Part shown: in pieces, positions 15,704-24,080 of the stretch
Layout of the letters: every line of letters starts with the position of its first letter
Position numbering within the stretch: position 1 is the first letter of the stretch
NCBI GenBank assembly: GCA_947628675.1
Contig: CANRAR010000004.1
Location: 62,001 to 126,000, forward strand
DNA: 64,000 nt
Source of the DNA: an uncultured Clostridia bacterium
GTDB lineage: Bacteria > Bacillota > Clostridia > Christensenellales > Borkfalkiaceae
Reading direction: 5' to 3'
Made by a program: the position numbers and the translations under genes
The notes under the pieces: model-generated
Databases searched by the model: none
The model's input: the letters and a program-made list of their open reading frames with translations, nothing else
Told to the model about the DNA's origin: nothing

Positions 15704-15717
15704 TTGATTTCCGTCAA
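15689..15717 (-). promoter_or_regulatory. Promoter of the MarR redox cluster
   Basis: Minus-strand TTGACG (15717-15712), a 17-bp spacer and TATACT (15694-15689). Transcription would start near 15682. Confidence 0.8.
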
Positions 15718-15740
15718 ACGTTTTTGTCAAAATTTTTACG

Positions 15741-15770
15741 AAAAAAACGGCGGGCTCTCCCACCGTTTTT
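15741..15770 (-). terminator. Terminator of pheST
   Basis: Minus-strand hairpin AAAAACGGTGGG/CCCGCCGTTTTTTT with a short loop, 38 bases after the pheT stop. Confidence 0.8.
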
Positions 15771-15808
15771 CTTCTGTGATCCGTGCCTTTATTTTGCGCC
15801 GAAGCGCG

Positions 15809-18199
15809 TCATCTGAGTTCCGCGCCGAGATTGTGTTTCAGGTTGCCCACGATCTTGTTGAAGAACCCGTCGAGCGCGTCGGCGTCGAGCGGCTTTTCGC
15901 CCGCCGCGAAGGTGATGCGGAACGCCATGCTCTTCTTGCCCGCGCCGAGGCGCAGGTCGCGGTATACGTCGAAAAGTTCGGCTCTCTTTGCCGCCTTGCA
16001 GGCGCGCAGGATACACGCCTCCACTTCGGCGCACGTCGTCTCCTCTTTGACGACGACGGCGAGGTCGCGCTGCGCGTCGGGGAACTTGGGCAGCCCCTTG
16101 TAGTCGATTTCCGCCGCGAACTTGCGCGAAAGCGCGGCGTAGTCGAGTTCGGCGAGGAAGACCTTCCGCTCGAGGGCGAGTTCCTCCGCGATGGCGGGGT
16201 GCAACTGCCCGAGGAAGCCCACCTCCTTCTCTCCCATCATAACTTTCGCGGAGACGCCGGGGTGCAGGAAGGGAAGCGCGACGCGCGCATAGGAAAGTTT
16301 CAATGAGAACGCCTCGGCGATTGCCTCAATGGCGCCCTTCAAATCGAAGAAGTCCCCCTCGCCCCACAGCGCGAGCACGGCTTTTTTGTGCTCGGCGGGA
16401 AGTTCGTCCCCCACGGCGGGCGCATACACGTTGGCGAGTTCGAAGAGCCGCCCGTTCTCGTTGCCGCGCCGCACGTTGCGCACGACGTTGGCGAGCATGG
16501 AGGGCGCGAGGATGGTGCGCATCACGGAGAGGTCCTCGCCGATGGGGTTGAGGATTTTCACGGCGTTGCGCTCGGGCGCATCCGCGGGCAGGCGCAACAG
16601 GTCGAAGTCCTTGGGCGAATAGAAGGAATAGTTGCAGGCCTCGAAGTAGCCCTCGTTTGCGAGCGTCTGCTTGAATTTGAGTTCCCGCTTCTGGGCGGAA
16701 GTGAGCCCGCCGTGGGTCACCGCCGCCGTCTTCAAAAAGGTGGGCACGATGTGCTCGTAGCCGTAGGAGCGGATGACCTCCTCGGCGAGGTCGGGGTAGC
16801 CCTCCACATCGTCCCGCCACGGGGGCACGGCGGCCTCGAGGGCGTCGCCCTCGCCGCGCACCGCAAAGCCGAGGCGGGTCAAAATGGCGCGCGTCGTCTC
16901 GCGCGGCACCTCGATGCCGAGCACCGCGTCGAGTTTCGCGTATGTCGTGCGGATAATTTTTTGTACGGGCGCCGCCGCGGCAACGTCCGCGCCGAACGCC
17001 GTCACCACGCCGCAACCGAGTTCCTCCACAAGGTGCAGGGCGCGCTCCATGCCGCGGGCGGGCGACCACACGGGCTCCACGCCCTTTTCGAAGCGGGCGG
17101 AGGAATCCGAGCGCTGGCCGAGGGCGCGCGCCGTCTTTCTCACGCTGTCCCGCGCGAAACTCGCCGCCTCGAAGAAGACCTCCGTCGTCTCGGGCTTTAT
17201 CTCGCTGTTGAGCCCGCCCATGACGCCCGCGAGCGCGACGGGGCGCTCGGCGTCGCAGATGAGCAAATTTTCTCGATGCAGCGAAAACTCCTTCTCGTCG
17301 AGGGTGACGATCTTTTCGCCCTCCTCGGCTCTGCGGACGATAATTTTATCGCCGTGCAAAAAGTTTCGGTCGAACGCGTGCATGGGCTGGCCGAGTTCGA
17401 GGAGCACGTAGTTGGTGATGTCCACGATGTCAGAGATGCCGCGGATGCCGCAGAGCGCGAGCCGCCGCCGCATCCATTGGGGCGAGGTGCCCACCTTCAC
17501 GCCGCTCACGTAGTGCCCGATGTAGCGCGGGCAGAGCGCGGGCTCCTGCACCTCGACGGGAATTTTCACGTTCGTCTTTGCGGCGCCGTGCGAAAAATCG
17601 GGCGCTTTCAGCGGCTTTTGCAAAATGGCGGCCACCTCGCGCGCCATGCCGAACACGCTCTGGCAGTCGGGGCGGTTGGCGGTGACGGCGATGTCGAAGA
17701 TGTAGTCGTCGAGGCCGACGGCGGGGCGGATGTCCGCGCCCTCGGCTGCGTCCCCCTCCTTCAGGATGAGGATGCCGTTCACCTCCGCGCCGTCGTAGAA
17801 ATCGTCGGTGATGCCGAGTTCCTCGCCCGAGCAGAACATCCCCTCCGAGAGAACGCCGCGCAGTTTCCCCGCTTTGATCTTCTGAATGCCGCCCTCGTGA
17901 AGGACGGTCGCCCCGTCGAGGGCGACGGGCACGAGCGCGCCTTCAAACACGTTGGTCGCCGCCGTCACGATCTGCTTTTTGCCCTTGTCCCCGCAGTCCA
18001 CTTCGCAGACGGTGAGCCTGTCCGCATCGGGGTGCTTCTCGCATTTGAGAATGCGCCCTACGGCGACATTTTCAACGTCCCTGCCGAGGGGGATGAGTTC
18101 CTCCACCTCGAAGCCGCAGGAGAAGAGTTTTTCCTGTAACTGCTCGGCGGTGATGTCGATATCCACAAATTCTTTGAGCCAAGAAAACGGTACTTTCAT
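15809..18199 (-). CDS. pheT: Phenylalanine--tRNA ligase beta subunit
   Basis: The 796-residue product has the usual length and order. It opens with MKVPFSWLKEFVDIDIT, then a tRNA-binding EMAP/OB domain (VGRILKCEKHPDADRLTVCEVD), B3/B4 editing domain (SVFGMAREVAAIL, ALGQRSDSSARFEKG), B5 domain, the catalytic-like core, and a C-terminal FDX-ACB anticodon-binding domain (FPDAQRDLAVVVKEE). It forms the alpha2-beta2 enzyme that charges tRNA-Phe in the cytosol. It follows pheS by 12 bases under the same T-box control. Confidence 0.97.
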   Translation of the reverse strand: MKVPFSWLKEFVDIDITAEQLQEKLFSCGFEVEELIPLGRDVENVAVGRILKCEKHPDADRLTVCEVDCGDKGKKQIVTAATNVFEGALVPVALDGATVLHEGGIQKIKAGKLRGVLSEGMFCSGEELGITDDFYDGAEVNGILILKEGDAAEGADIRPAVGLDDYIFDIAVTANRPDCQSVFGMAREVAAILQKPLKAPDFSHGAAKTNVKIPVEVQEPALCPRYIGHYVSGVKVGTSPQWMRRRLALCGIRGISDIVDITNYVLLELGQPMHAFDRNFLHGDKIIVRRAEEGEKIVTLDEKEFSLHRENLLICDAERPVALAGVMGGLNSEIKPETTEVFFEAASFARDSVRKTARALGQRSDSSARFEKGVEPVWSPARGMERALHLVEELGCGVVTAFGADVAAAAPVQKIIRTTYAKLDAVLGIEVPRETTRAILTRLGFAVRGEGDALEAAVPPWRDDVEGYPDLAEEVIRSYGYEHIVPTFLKTAAVTHGGLTSAQKRELKFKQTLANEGYFEACNYSFYSPKDFDLLRLPADAPERNAVKILNPIGEDLSVMRTILAPSMLANVVRNVRRGNENGRLFELANVYAPAVGDELPAEHKKAVLALWGEGDFFDLKGAIEAIAEAFSLKLSYARVALPFLHPGVSAKVMMGEKEVGFLGQLHPAIAEELALERKVFLAELDYAALSRKFAAEIDYKGLPKFPDAQRDLAVVVKEETTCAEVEACILRACKAAKRAELFDVYRDLRLGAGKKSMAFRITFAAGEKPLDADALDGFFNKIVGNLKHNLGAELR

Positions 18200-18211
18200 A
18201 TTCGCCCCCCT

Positions 18212-19231
18212 TCAGTCCTTGAACTGCTCCAAAAAGCGCACGTCGTTTTCGGTGAGCAGTTTGATGTTGTTGATGCCGTACTTGAGCATGGCGATGCGCT
18301 CGATGCCCATGCCGAAGGCGAAGCCCGAGTACTCGTCGGGATCGACGCCGCAATTTTCGAGGACGCGGCGGTTGACGACGCCCGCGCCCAAAACTTCGAT
18401 CCAGCCCGTACCCTTGCAGAGAGAACACCCCTTGCCGCCGCAGGCGTGGCAACTCACGTCCACTTCCACCGACGGTTCGGTGAACGGGAAGTAGGAAGGG
18501 CGAAGCCGCGTCTTGGAATTCTCCGAGAACATCGCCTTCACGAACTCGTCGAGCATTCCCTGCAAATCGCACAGCGTGATGCCCCTATCCACGACGAGCC
18601 CCTCCATCTGGTGGAACATGGGCGAGTGCGTCGCGTCGTCGTCCGAGCGGAACACGCGCCCCGGCGAGAGCATCTTGATGGGCGGCTTTTTCTTCTCCAT
18701 GAGGCGAATTTGCCCCGCGCTCGTCTGGGTGCGGAGGAGCCCGCCCTGCACGTAGAAGGTATCCTGCATATCGCGGGCGGGATGGTCGGCGGGCGTGTTG
18801 AGCGCCGTGAAGTTGTAGTAATCATTCTCGATCTCGGGCCCCTCGAACACCTCGAAACCCATGCCCGCGAAGATATCGATGAGGCGGTTTCTCACAATGG
18901 TCACGGGGTGCAGCGCACCGCGCGCGAAATGCCGCCCGGGCATGGTGACGTCCACATTTTCCGCCGCGAGTTTTTTTGCCATCTCGCGCGCCTTTGCGAG
19001 CGTTTCGAGGGAGGCAAACAGCGTTTCGAGTTTTTCGCGGAGCGCGTTCACCTGCTTGCCGAACGCGGGGCGGTGCTCCTGCGCGATGTCCTTCATGCGC
19101 TTCATGAGCGCGGTCACCTTGCCCGCCCTGCCGAGGTACTGCATTTTTACCTCGTAGAGCGCGCGGCTATCCTCGGCGCTCGACGCCGCCGCTTCCGCCT
19201 CCTTTACGATGTCGTCCTGTTCCAGATCCAT
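18212..19231 (-). CDS. pheS: Phenylalanine--tRNA ligase alpha subunit
   Basis: The start is ATG 19231 ([16 protein letters not shown]) with GGAGGAAGT directly upstream. The upstream frame to 19261 falls in the T-box terminator. The 339-residue product has the N-terminal coiled coil, then motif 2 (HTTHSP-like [17 protein letters not shown]) and motif 3 ([17 protein letters not shown]). It carries the catalytic site that activates phenylalanine. Its length and the pheS-pheT order are standard. Confidence 0.97.
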   Translation of the reverse strand: MDLEQDDIVKEAEAAASSAEDSRALYEVKMQYLGRAGKVTALMKRMKDIAQEHRPAFGKQVNALREKLETLFASLETLAKAREMAKKLAAENVDVTMPGRHFARGALHPVTIVRNRLIDIFAGMGFEVFEGPEIENDYYNFTALNTPADHPARDMQDTFYVQGGLLRTQTSAGQIRLMEKKKPPIKMLSPGRVFRSDDDATHSPMFHQMEGLVVDRGITLCDLQGMLDEFVKAMFSENSKTRLRPSYFPFTEPSVEVDVSCHACGGKGCSLCKGTGWIEVLGAGVVNRRVLENCGVDPDEYSGFAFGMGIERIAMLKYGINNIKLLTENDVRFLEQFKD

Positions 19232-19235
19232 ACTT

Positions 19236-19476
19236 CCTCCAAAAAATAAAGCCCCATGCACAGCATAGGGCGAAAAATTCGCGGTACCACCTACTTCGCG
19301 CGCAAAATGCGCGCCTCGTTGCCCCTTAACGCGGGATACGGCTCCACTTGAAGTTCGTTTCGGCGGGCGGCTCGCGGGGGAATACCGCGCTCTCTTTCCG
19401 AAGAGCCTTTCAGCCGCGGGCTCTTCTCTCTGGACGGAAAATTTTGGGCGCGTCTCTTCCGCTTGATTGCCTTTGT
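19236..19476 (-). promoter_or_regulatory. T-box riboswitch leader (Phe) of pheST
   Basis: The ~240-nt leader contains the T-box sequence AGGTGGTACCGCG (19292-19280, minus strand). A terminator follows (GCCCTATGC...GCATGGGGC then TTTATTTTTT, 19272-19241), ending just before the pheS ribosome site. A TTC triplet at 19352-19350, in GAACTTCAAGTGGAGCC, is the likely Phe specifier codon. Uncharged tRNA-Phe should stabilise the antiterminator and switch pheST on. Confidence 0.92.
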
Positions 19477-19482
19477 AAGGAC

Positions 19483-19511
19483 ATTATAGAAAAAATCCGC
19501 GGCGTTGTCAA
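19483..19511 (-). promoter_or_regulatory. Consensus promoter of pheST
   Basis: TTGACA (19511-19506), a 17-bp spacer and TATAAT (19488-19483) on the minus strand match the sigma-A consensus exactly. Confidence 0.93.
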
Positions 19512-19635
19512 ACGATTTTACGGGGAAAATACGGTACGCATATTTTGGCGCTTTGCTTTGCTTTTCTCCGCGGCGGAGAAAAAATTGCGCCGCAAACGAA
19601 AAAAATTTTTCAATTTGTTTTAATATTTTTTCCAA

Positions 19636-19704
19636 AAAGCCCTCCGCTGAGCCAAGCGCGGCAGACGCGGCGCGTCTGCCGCGCTTGGCACAGCGGAGGG
19701 CTTT
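19636..19704. repeat. Near-perfect 69-bp palindrome
   Basis: Two ~34-bp arms (AAAGCCCTCCGCTG... and its complement) differ at one position and leave almost no loop. It lies in the gene-free stretch between the pheS promoter and gltB3. On either strand T-rich sequence follows. No host gene is attached, so it may be a small RNA, a terminator or a repeat remnant. Confidence 0.7.
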
Positions 19705-19825
19705 CATTTTTGCCGCGCGCCGATTTTTGTCTCTTTTTCCTCTTTCCATAATGATTGTACCGCAAAATTTTTGCGTTCGGGCGGGTATGTGACAAACTTT
19801 TTTTGAAAAATGGAAAAATTTTTTT

Positions 19826-19887
19826 AAGATACGCTCGCCCCGCCGCCCGTCCGCTGTTGCGGACGGGCGGCGGGGCTCGGTATGAGG
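19826..19887 (+). repeat. Palindromic repeat, family 1, copy b
   Basis: AAGATACGCTCG, a perfect 17-bp GC-rich stem with loop TGTT, then CTCGGTATGAGG. The flanks match copies at 4004, 27915 and 53922. Family 2 begins directly at its right end. Confidence 0.82.
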
Positions 19888-19942
19888 GGCGGACTGCGTT
19901 TTTCGGGATTCTTCGCCCCACAAGGGGGTTCAGAATGACGCG
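19886..19942 (+). repeat. Palindromic repeat, family 2, copy a
   Basis: GGGCGGACTGCGTTTTTCGG and GATTCTTCGCC, a short CCCC-ACAA-GGGG stem, then TTCAGAATGACGCG. The same flanks and ACAA loop with a much longer stem occur at 25354. From 19943 to 20167 there is further repeat debris (CAGAATGACGCG again near 20031, and hairpins at 20080-20150) but no gene. Confidence 0.7.
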
Positions 19943-20167
19943 ATTCCCCATGCGCATAGACACCTCCACGAGGGGGTTACTTCGCGCTACGCGCTCGTGC
20001 CGCGCTTAGTAGACAATGGTGCGCGCGGGGCAGAATGACGCGGTATCCCTGCAAGGGGCGGGGCGGCATGACGTATTTGTGCGCGGGTGCGCACAGAAGG
20101 ATAACCCCCACCACCGCCTACGGCGGAGCCGCCCCCTTAGAAAGGGGGCAGCTATAGGCAAGGAAAA

Positions 20168-20890
20168 CTAATTGTTGGTGTAGAGTTGTTTGTAGGGGTC
20201 GTCGGTGTTGGGGGTGAGTTTGAGGAAGGGAGAGGCGAGGATCTCCTCCAAAGGGAGGGAGAACGCCGCGGCGTACTCCCGCAAAATTTGCAGAATTTCC
20301 TCGTCTTCGAGGCGGGCGATGCGCTCCGCCTTGACCTGTTTGGGGAGGGGGTGGGGAACCTCCTCGCACCGCAGGTACATTTCGCCGCCGTGCATTCCCG
20401 TGCCGCAGAAGTTGCCGACGACGCCCATGGGGTCTTTATTCAAATCGAGAACGACGATGACGCCGCCCGCCTGATATTCGCCCAAAAAGGAGCCGACGAC
20501 GCCGCCCACGACGATGACGGGGCGGTGATCCTTGTACGCCTTCATGTGGATGCCGACGCGGTAGCCCGCGTCGCCGCGGATGAAAATTTTGCCGCCGCGC
20601 ATGGCGTAGCCCACGGCGTCGCCCGCGTTGCCGAAGATGCACACTCTGCCTGCGTTCATGGTATCGCCCACGGCGTCCTGTGCGTTGCCGTGGACTTCCA
20701 CCTCGCACCCATCGAGGTACGCCGCGAGCGCGTTGCCCGGGGTACCTTCAATACTTAAATGCTTGCCCGCAAGCCCCGCGCCCAAATACCGCTGCCCGAG
20801 GCAGCCCGTGATCTCCACTTCGGCGTCCGCCGAGGAGCGCACGATCTCATTGAGGGCGCGGTAGTCCAAATTGTTTGCGTCGATTTTCAT
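20168..20890 (-). CDS. Glutamate synthase, GXGXG (alpha-3) domain protein
   Basis: The 240-residue product is a right-handed beta-helix with repeated G-x-x-G-x-x-x-G turns (AQDAVGDTMNAGRVCIFGNAGDAVG, GGKIFIRGDAGYRVG, VVGSFLGEYQAGGV). It corresponds to the C-terminal domain of bacterial GltB, encoded separately as in archaeal-type glutamate synthases. It is thought to have a structural role around the ammonia channel. It is the last gene of the five-gene glt operon and overlaps the FAD oxidoreductase by four bases. Confidence 0.92.
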   Translation of the reverse strand: MKIDANNLDYRALNEIVRSSADAEVEITGCLGQRYLGAGLAGKHLSIEGTPGNALAAYLDGCEVEVHGNAQDAVGDTMNAGRVCIFGNAGDAVGYAMRGGKIFIRGDAGYRVGIHMKAYKDHRPVIVVGGVVGSFLGEYQAGGVIVVLDLNKDPMGVVGNFCGTGMHGGEMYLRCEEVPHPLPKQVKAERIARLEDEEILQILREYAAAFSLPLEEILASPFLKLTPNTDDPYKQLYTNN

Positions 20891-22128
20891 CTCTCCCTCC
20901 TCTCGCCGAGTTTCTCCCTTCTCACGCTCCCCGCGAATGCCATGAGCCCGGGCGCGTGTTTCAATAAATTGAAATCTACCGCGTCGAGGGGGGTGCCGTC
21001 GCGGATGAGCGAGGTGTAGATGCCCGCGCGCTCGATGTTGTTGATGAGGATGAAACCCTTCAAAACGTTATCCTGATAGAAGAGTTTTTTGTAGGTGTTC
21101 TCGGTGCGCTCCGTGTAACTTTCGCCCTCGTAGACGCCTGCCGTTGCGATGTGCGAGCCGAAAAAGCCGATGGCGTTGAACATGGTGCCGCCCAAGTAGT
21201 AGCCCTTGCCGCCCGCCATGTTCTTGCCCGCGCACTCGCCCTGCAAGGCGGCGTTGGGCAGGATGGCGAGGATCTTGTTCTGCTTTGCCGAGGTATCGAA
21301 ACTCTCGCAGTTATCGCCCGCGGCGTAAATATCGGGAAGGCTCGTCTCCTGCCTATTGCTGACGACGATGCCGCGGCGGACTTCCCCGCCCGCGTCCTTT
21401 ACAAGTTCTACGTTGGGGCGGACGCCGACGGCGACGACGAGGACGTCGAAGGGAAGTTCCTTGCCGCTCTTTAAATGGGCGCAATTTTGCGAAAACCGCA
21501 AAACGCTGTCGTTTAACGCGAATTTTACGCCCTCCTCTTCCAATTGTTTTTGGACGAGCGCGGCGCCCTCTTCATCCAAGATACTCGGCAAGATGCGGGG
21601 GGCGAGATCGACGACGGTGACTTCGCCCGAACGGTGCAGGATGCCCTCCACGCATTTGAGCCCGATGAGCCCCGCGCCGAGCACGAGCACCCGCGACTGC
21701 GGCGTGAGGGCTTTTTCGAGGGCGAGGGCATCGTCCATCGTCATGAAGTGGAATTTTTGCGGGACGGTTTCCAGCCCCTCGACGGGCGGCGTGAAGGGGC
21801 GCGAGCCCGTGGCGACGAGCAGTTTATCGTAGAAAATTTCCCGCCCGTCCGCAAGCGTTACTTTTTTTGCCGCGGGGTCGATCTTCTCCGCGCGGGCGCC
21901 GAGCAGGACTTCCACCTTGTTCTCCCCGTAGAAGGACGCGGGGCGGTAGTCCATCTTCGCAGCGGGAATTTTTCCGTAGAGATAATAGGAAATGAGCGGG
22001 CGGCCGTAAGCGGGGCGGTTTTCCGCAGAAATGACGGTGATGGCGCCCTCTTTATCGACGGAGCGGATGCCCTCGATGGCGAAGGTGGCGGCTGTGGAAT
22101 TTCCGATGATGACGTAGCGCATATTCAC
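20887..22128 (-). CDS. FAD-dependent pyridine nucleotide-disulfide oxidoreductase of the glutamate synthase operon
   Basis: The 413-residue product has an N-terminal FAD site (MRYVIIGNSTAATFAIEGI), ENRPAYGRPLISYYL, the NAD(P)H site (VLVLGAGLIGLKCVEG) and the second FAD motif (LPDIYAAGDNCE). It belongs to the NADH-rubredoxin/nitrite-reductase-like flavoproteins. In this operon it likely feeds electrons from NAD(P)H, through the ferredoxin-like subunit, to the FMN domain, in place of GltD. The start used is GTG 22128 (GTGA overlap, GAGGA upstream); ATG 22122 is possible. Confidence 0.92.
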   Translation of the reverse strand: MNMRYVIIGNSTAATFAIEGIRSVDKEGAITVISAENRPAYGRPLISYYLYGKIPAAKMDYRPASFYGENKVEVLLGARAEKIDPAAKKVTLADGREIFYDKLLVATGSRPFTPPVEGLETVPQKFHFMTMDDALALEKALTPQSRVLVLGAGLIGLKCVEGILHRSGEVTVVDLAPRILPSILDEEGAALVQKQLEEEGVKFALNDSVLRFSQNCAHLKSGKELPFDVLVVAVGVRPNVELVKDAGGEVRRGIVVSNRQETSLPDIYAAGDNCESFDTSAKQNKILAILPNAALQGECAGKNMAGGKGYYLGGTMFNAIGFFGSHIATAGVYEGESYTERTENTYKKLFYQDNVLKGFILINNIERAGIYTSLIRDGTPLDAVDFNLLKHAPGLMAFAGSVRREKLGERRER

Positions 22129-22565
22129 CCCCTATCCTCAAAGACGATGGCGCGGTTGGGGCAATGCTTGACGCACTGCGGCTCGCCCATGAGATTATCC
22201 GTGCATAATGCGCACTTTTGCGCCGCCTTGCCCTCGCTATCGGGCATAATTGCCCCGTACGGGCAAACGGTGACGCAGGTGAAGCACCCGACGCACTTCT
22301 CACGGTCGATGACGACGGCGCCGCCTTCCGTCTTGGAGAGCGCCCCCGCGATGCAACTCTTGACGCAGAGGGCATCGCGGCAGTGGCGGCAGTTGACGGC
22401 GAAGTGAACGTCGTTTGCCCCGTCCTCGACGCGGATGCGGGGGAAAATTTGCTTATCCTTTAGGGCGCGCACCATGTCGGTATCGCCAGAATTGGCGAAC
22501 GCGCATTCGTATTCACAGAGGTGGCAGCCGAGGCACCAATCCTCGTTGACATAGACGACTTTCAT
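22125..22565 (-). CDS. Four-cluster ferredoxin-like electron-transfer subunit
   Basis: The 146-residue protein has cysteine groups typical of HycB/DmsB-like ferredoxins: CLGCHLCEYECAFAN, CRHCRDALCVKSC, CVGCFTCVTVCP and CALC...CVKHCP. It should bind up to four [4Fe-4S] clusters and pass electrons between the FAD oxidoreductase and the FMN glutamate synthase subunit. It is embedded in the glt operon, 9 bases after gltB2 and overlapping the next gene by four bases. Confidence 0.9.
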   Translation of the reverse strand: MKVVYVNEDWCLGCHLCEYECAFANSGDTDMVRALKDKQIFPRIRVEDGANDVHFAVNCRHCRDALCVKSCIAGALSKTEGGAVVIDREKCVGCFTCVTVCPYGAIMPDSEGKAAQKCALCTDNLMGEPQCVKHCPNRAIVFEDRG

Positions 22566-22574
22566 GCTTCCTCC

Positions 22575-24080
22575 TCACTCGCCCGCGTGTTTGACGCCGA
22601 GAATTTCGAGTTCCTTTTCGGTGAGCCCCACGCCGCGCAGCATGAGCCTGTTGCCGCGGAGTGCCTCGATGGAGTTGAGACCCATGCCGCCCATCATCTC
22701 CTGCAACTCGTGCGTCCACGCCGTGACGAGGTTGACGAGCCGCTCGACGCCCATTTCTGGGTTGAGGCGCTTGACGAGTTCGGGGCGCTGGGTGGCAATT
22801 CCCCAATTGCACTTGCCCGTGTGGCAACTGCGGCAGAGGTGGCACCCGAGCGCGACGAGCGCCGCCGTGCCGATGTAACAGGCGTCCGCGCCGAGGGCGA
22901 TGGCCTTGACGAGATCCGAACTCGAACGGATGGAGCCCGCCGCGAGGATGCTGACGTTATCGCGGATGCCCTCTTCGCGCAGACGGCTATCGACCGCCGC
23001 GAGGGCGAGTTCGATGGGGATGCCCACGTTGTCGCGGATGCGGGTGGGCGCCGCCCCCGTGCCGCCGCGGAAGCCGTCGATGGCGATGATGTCCGCCCCG
23101 CTCCGCGCGATGCCGCTCGCAATGGCGGCGACGTTGTGCACTGCCGCGATCTTCACGATGACGGGCTTTTTGTACGCCGTTGCCTCCTTCAACGAGAAGA
23201 TGAGCTGGCGCAAGTCCTCAATGGAATAGATATCGTGGTGCGGGGCGGGCGAGATGGCGTCTACCCCCTTGGGGATCATGCGGGTGGTGGAGACGGCGTC
23301 TGTAATTTTTGCCCCCGGGAGGTGCCCGCCGATGCCCGGCTTCGCCCCCTGCCCCATCTTGATCTCGATTGCCGCCGCCGCTTCCAGATACTCGGGATGG
23401 ACGCCGAACCTGCCGCTTGCGACCTGCACGACGGTGTTCTTTCCGTACTTGTAGAAGTCGCGGTGGAGACCGCCTTCGCCCGTGTTGTAATAAATTCCAA
23501 GTTGCTCGGCGGCGCGGGCGAGGCTCGCGTGGGCGTTGTACGAGATGGAGCCGTAACTCATCGCCGAAAAGAGAATGGGCGTTTTGAGTTTGAGTTGCGG
23601 GGCGAGGGTATCCTTCAAGCGCCCCTTCTCGTCGCGGACGATCTCGGCATTCTTGCTGCCGAGGTAGACGGTCGTCTCCATGGGCTCGCGGAGGGGGTCG
23701 ATGGAGGGGTTGGTGACCTGCGAGGCGTTGACGAGCAGCCTATCCCAATAGACGGGGTAGGGCTTGGGGTTGCCCATGGACGAGAGGAGCACCCCGCCCG
23801 TGCCCGCCTGACGGTAAATTTCGTTGAGGGCGTCGCCCGTCCAATTGGCGTTGAGTTTGTAGGTATCCTCGGATTTTTTGATCTTGAGGGCGTGGGTGGG
23901 ACACAGGGCGACGCAGCGGTGGCAGTTGACGCACTTGGTGCTGTCGGACACCATCTTACGGTTGACTTCGTCGTAGCGGTGCGCCTCGTTGGCGCACTGA
24001 CGCTCGCACACGCGGCAGGCGATGCAACTTTCCCTGTCGCGGACAATTTCATATTCGGGGTAGACAAAGAGCGGTTGCAT
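22575..24080 (-). CDS. Glutamate synthase FMN (alpha-2) subunit with N-terminal ferredoxin domain
   Basis: The 501-residue product starts with two [4Fe-4S] motifs (CIACRVCERQC, CVNCHRCVALCP, residues 19-62). The FMN-binding glutamate synthase barrel follows: MSYGSISYNAHASLARA, MGQGAKPGIGGHLPG, DGFRGGTGAAP and LAAGSIRSSSDL. A [3Fe-4S] site is near residue 405 (CHLCRSCHTGKC). It makes glutamate from 2-oxoglutarate and ammonia released by the amidotransferase subunit. Domain order matches archaeal-type GltB2. It overlaps the upstream stop as TAATG. Confidence 0.95.
   Translation of the reverse strand: MQPLFVYPEYEIVRDRESCIACRVCERQCANEAHRYDEVNRKMVSDSTKCVNCHRCVALCPTHALKIKKSEDTYKLNANWTGDALNEIYRQAGTGGVLLSSMGNPKPYPVYWDRLLVNASQVTNPSIDPLREPMETTVYLGSKNAEIVRDEKGRLKDTLAPQLKLKTPILFSAMSYGSISYNAHASLARAAEQLGIYYNTGEGGLHRDFYKYGKNTVVQVASGRFGVHPEYLEAAAAIEIKMGQGAKPGIGGHLPGAKITDAVSTTRMIPKGVDAISPAPHHDIYSIEDLRQLIFSLKEATAYKKPVIVKIAAVHNVAAIASGIARSGADIIAIDGFRGGTGAAPTRIRDNVGIPIELALAAVDSRLREEGIRDNVSILAAGSIRSSSDLVKAIALGADACYIGTAALVALGCHLCRSCHTGKCNWGIATQRPELVKRLNPEMGVERLVNLVTAWTHELQEMMGGMGLNSIEALRGNRLMLRGVGLTEKELEILGVKHAGE

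Noticed and set aside
16388..18139. Long plus-strand open frame opposite pheT
   Set aside because: It is a shadow of the pheT codon pattern with no ribosome site and no family motif.
19291..19923. A 210-codon minus-strand frame over the T-box, the pheS promoter and the long palindrome
   Set aside because: It crosses well-supported regulatory elements and encodes a Lys/Arg-rich sequence without a family.
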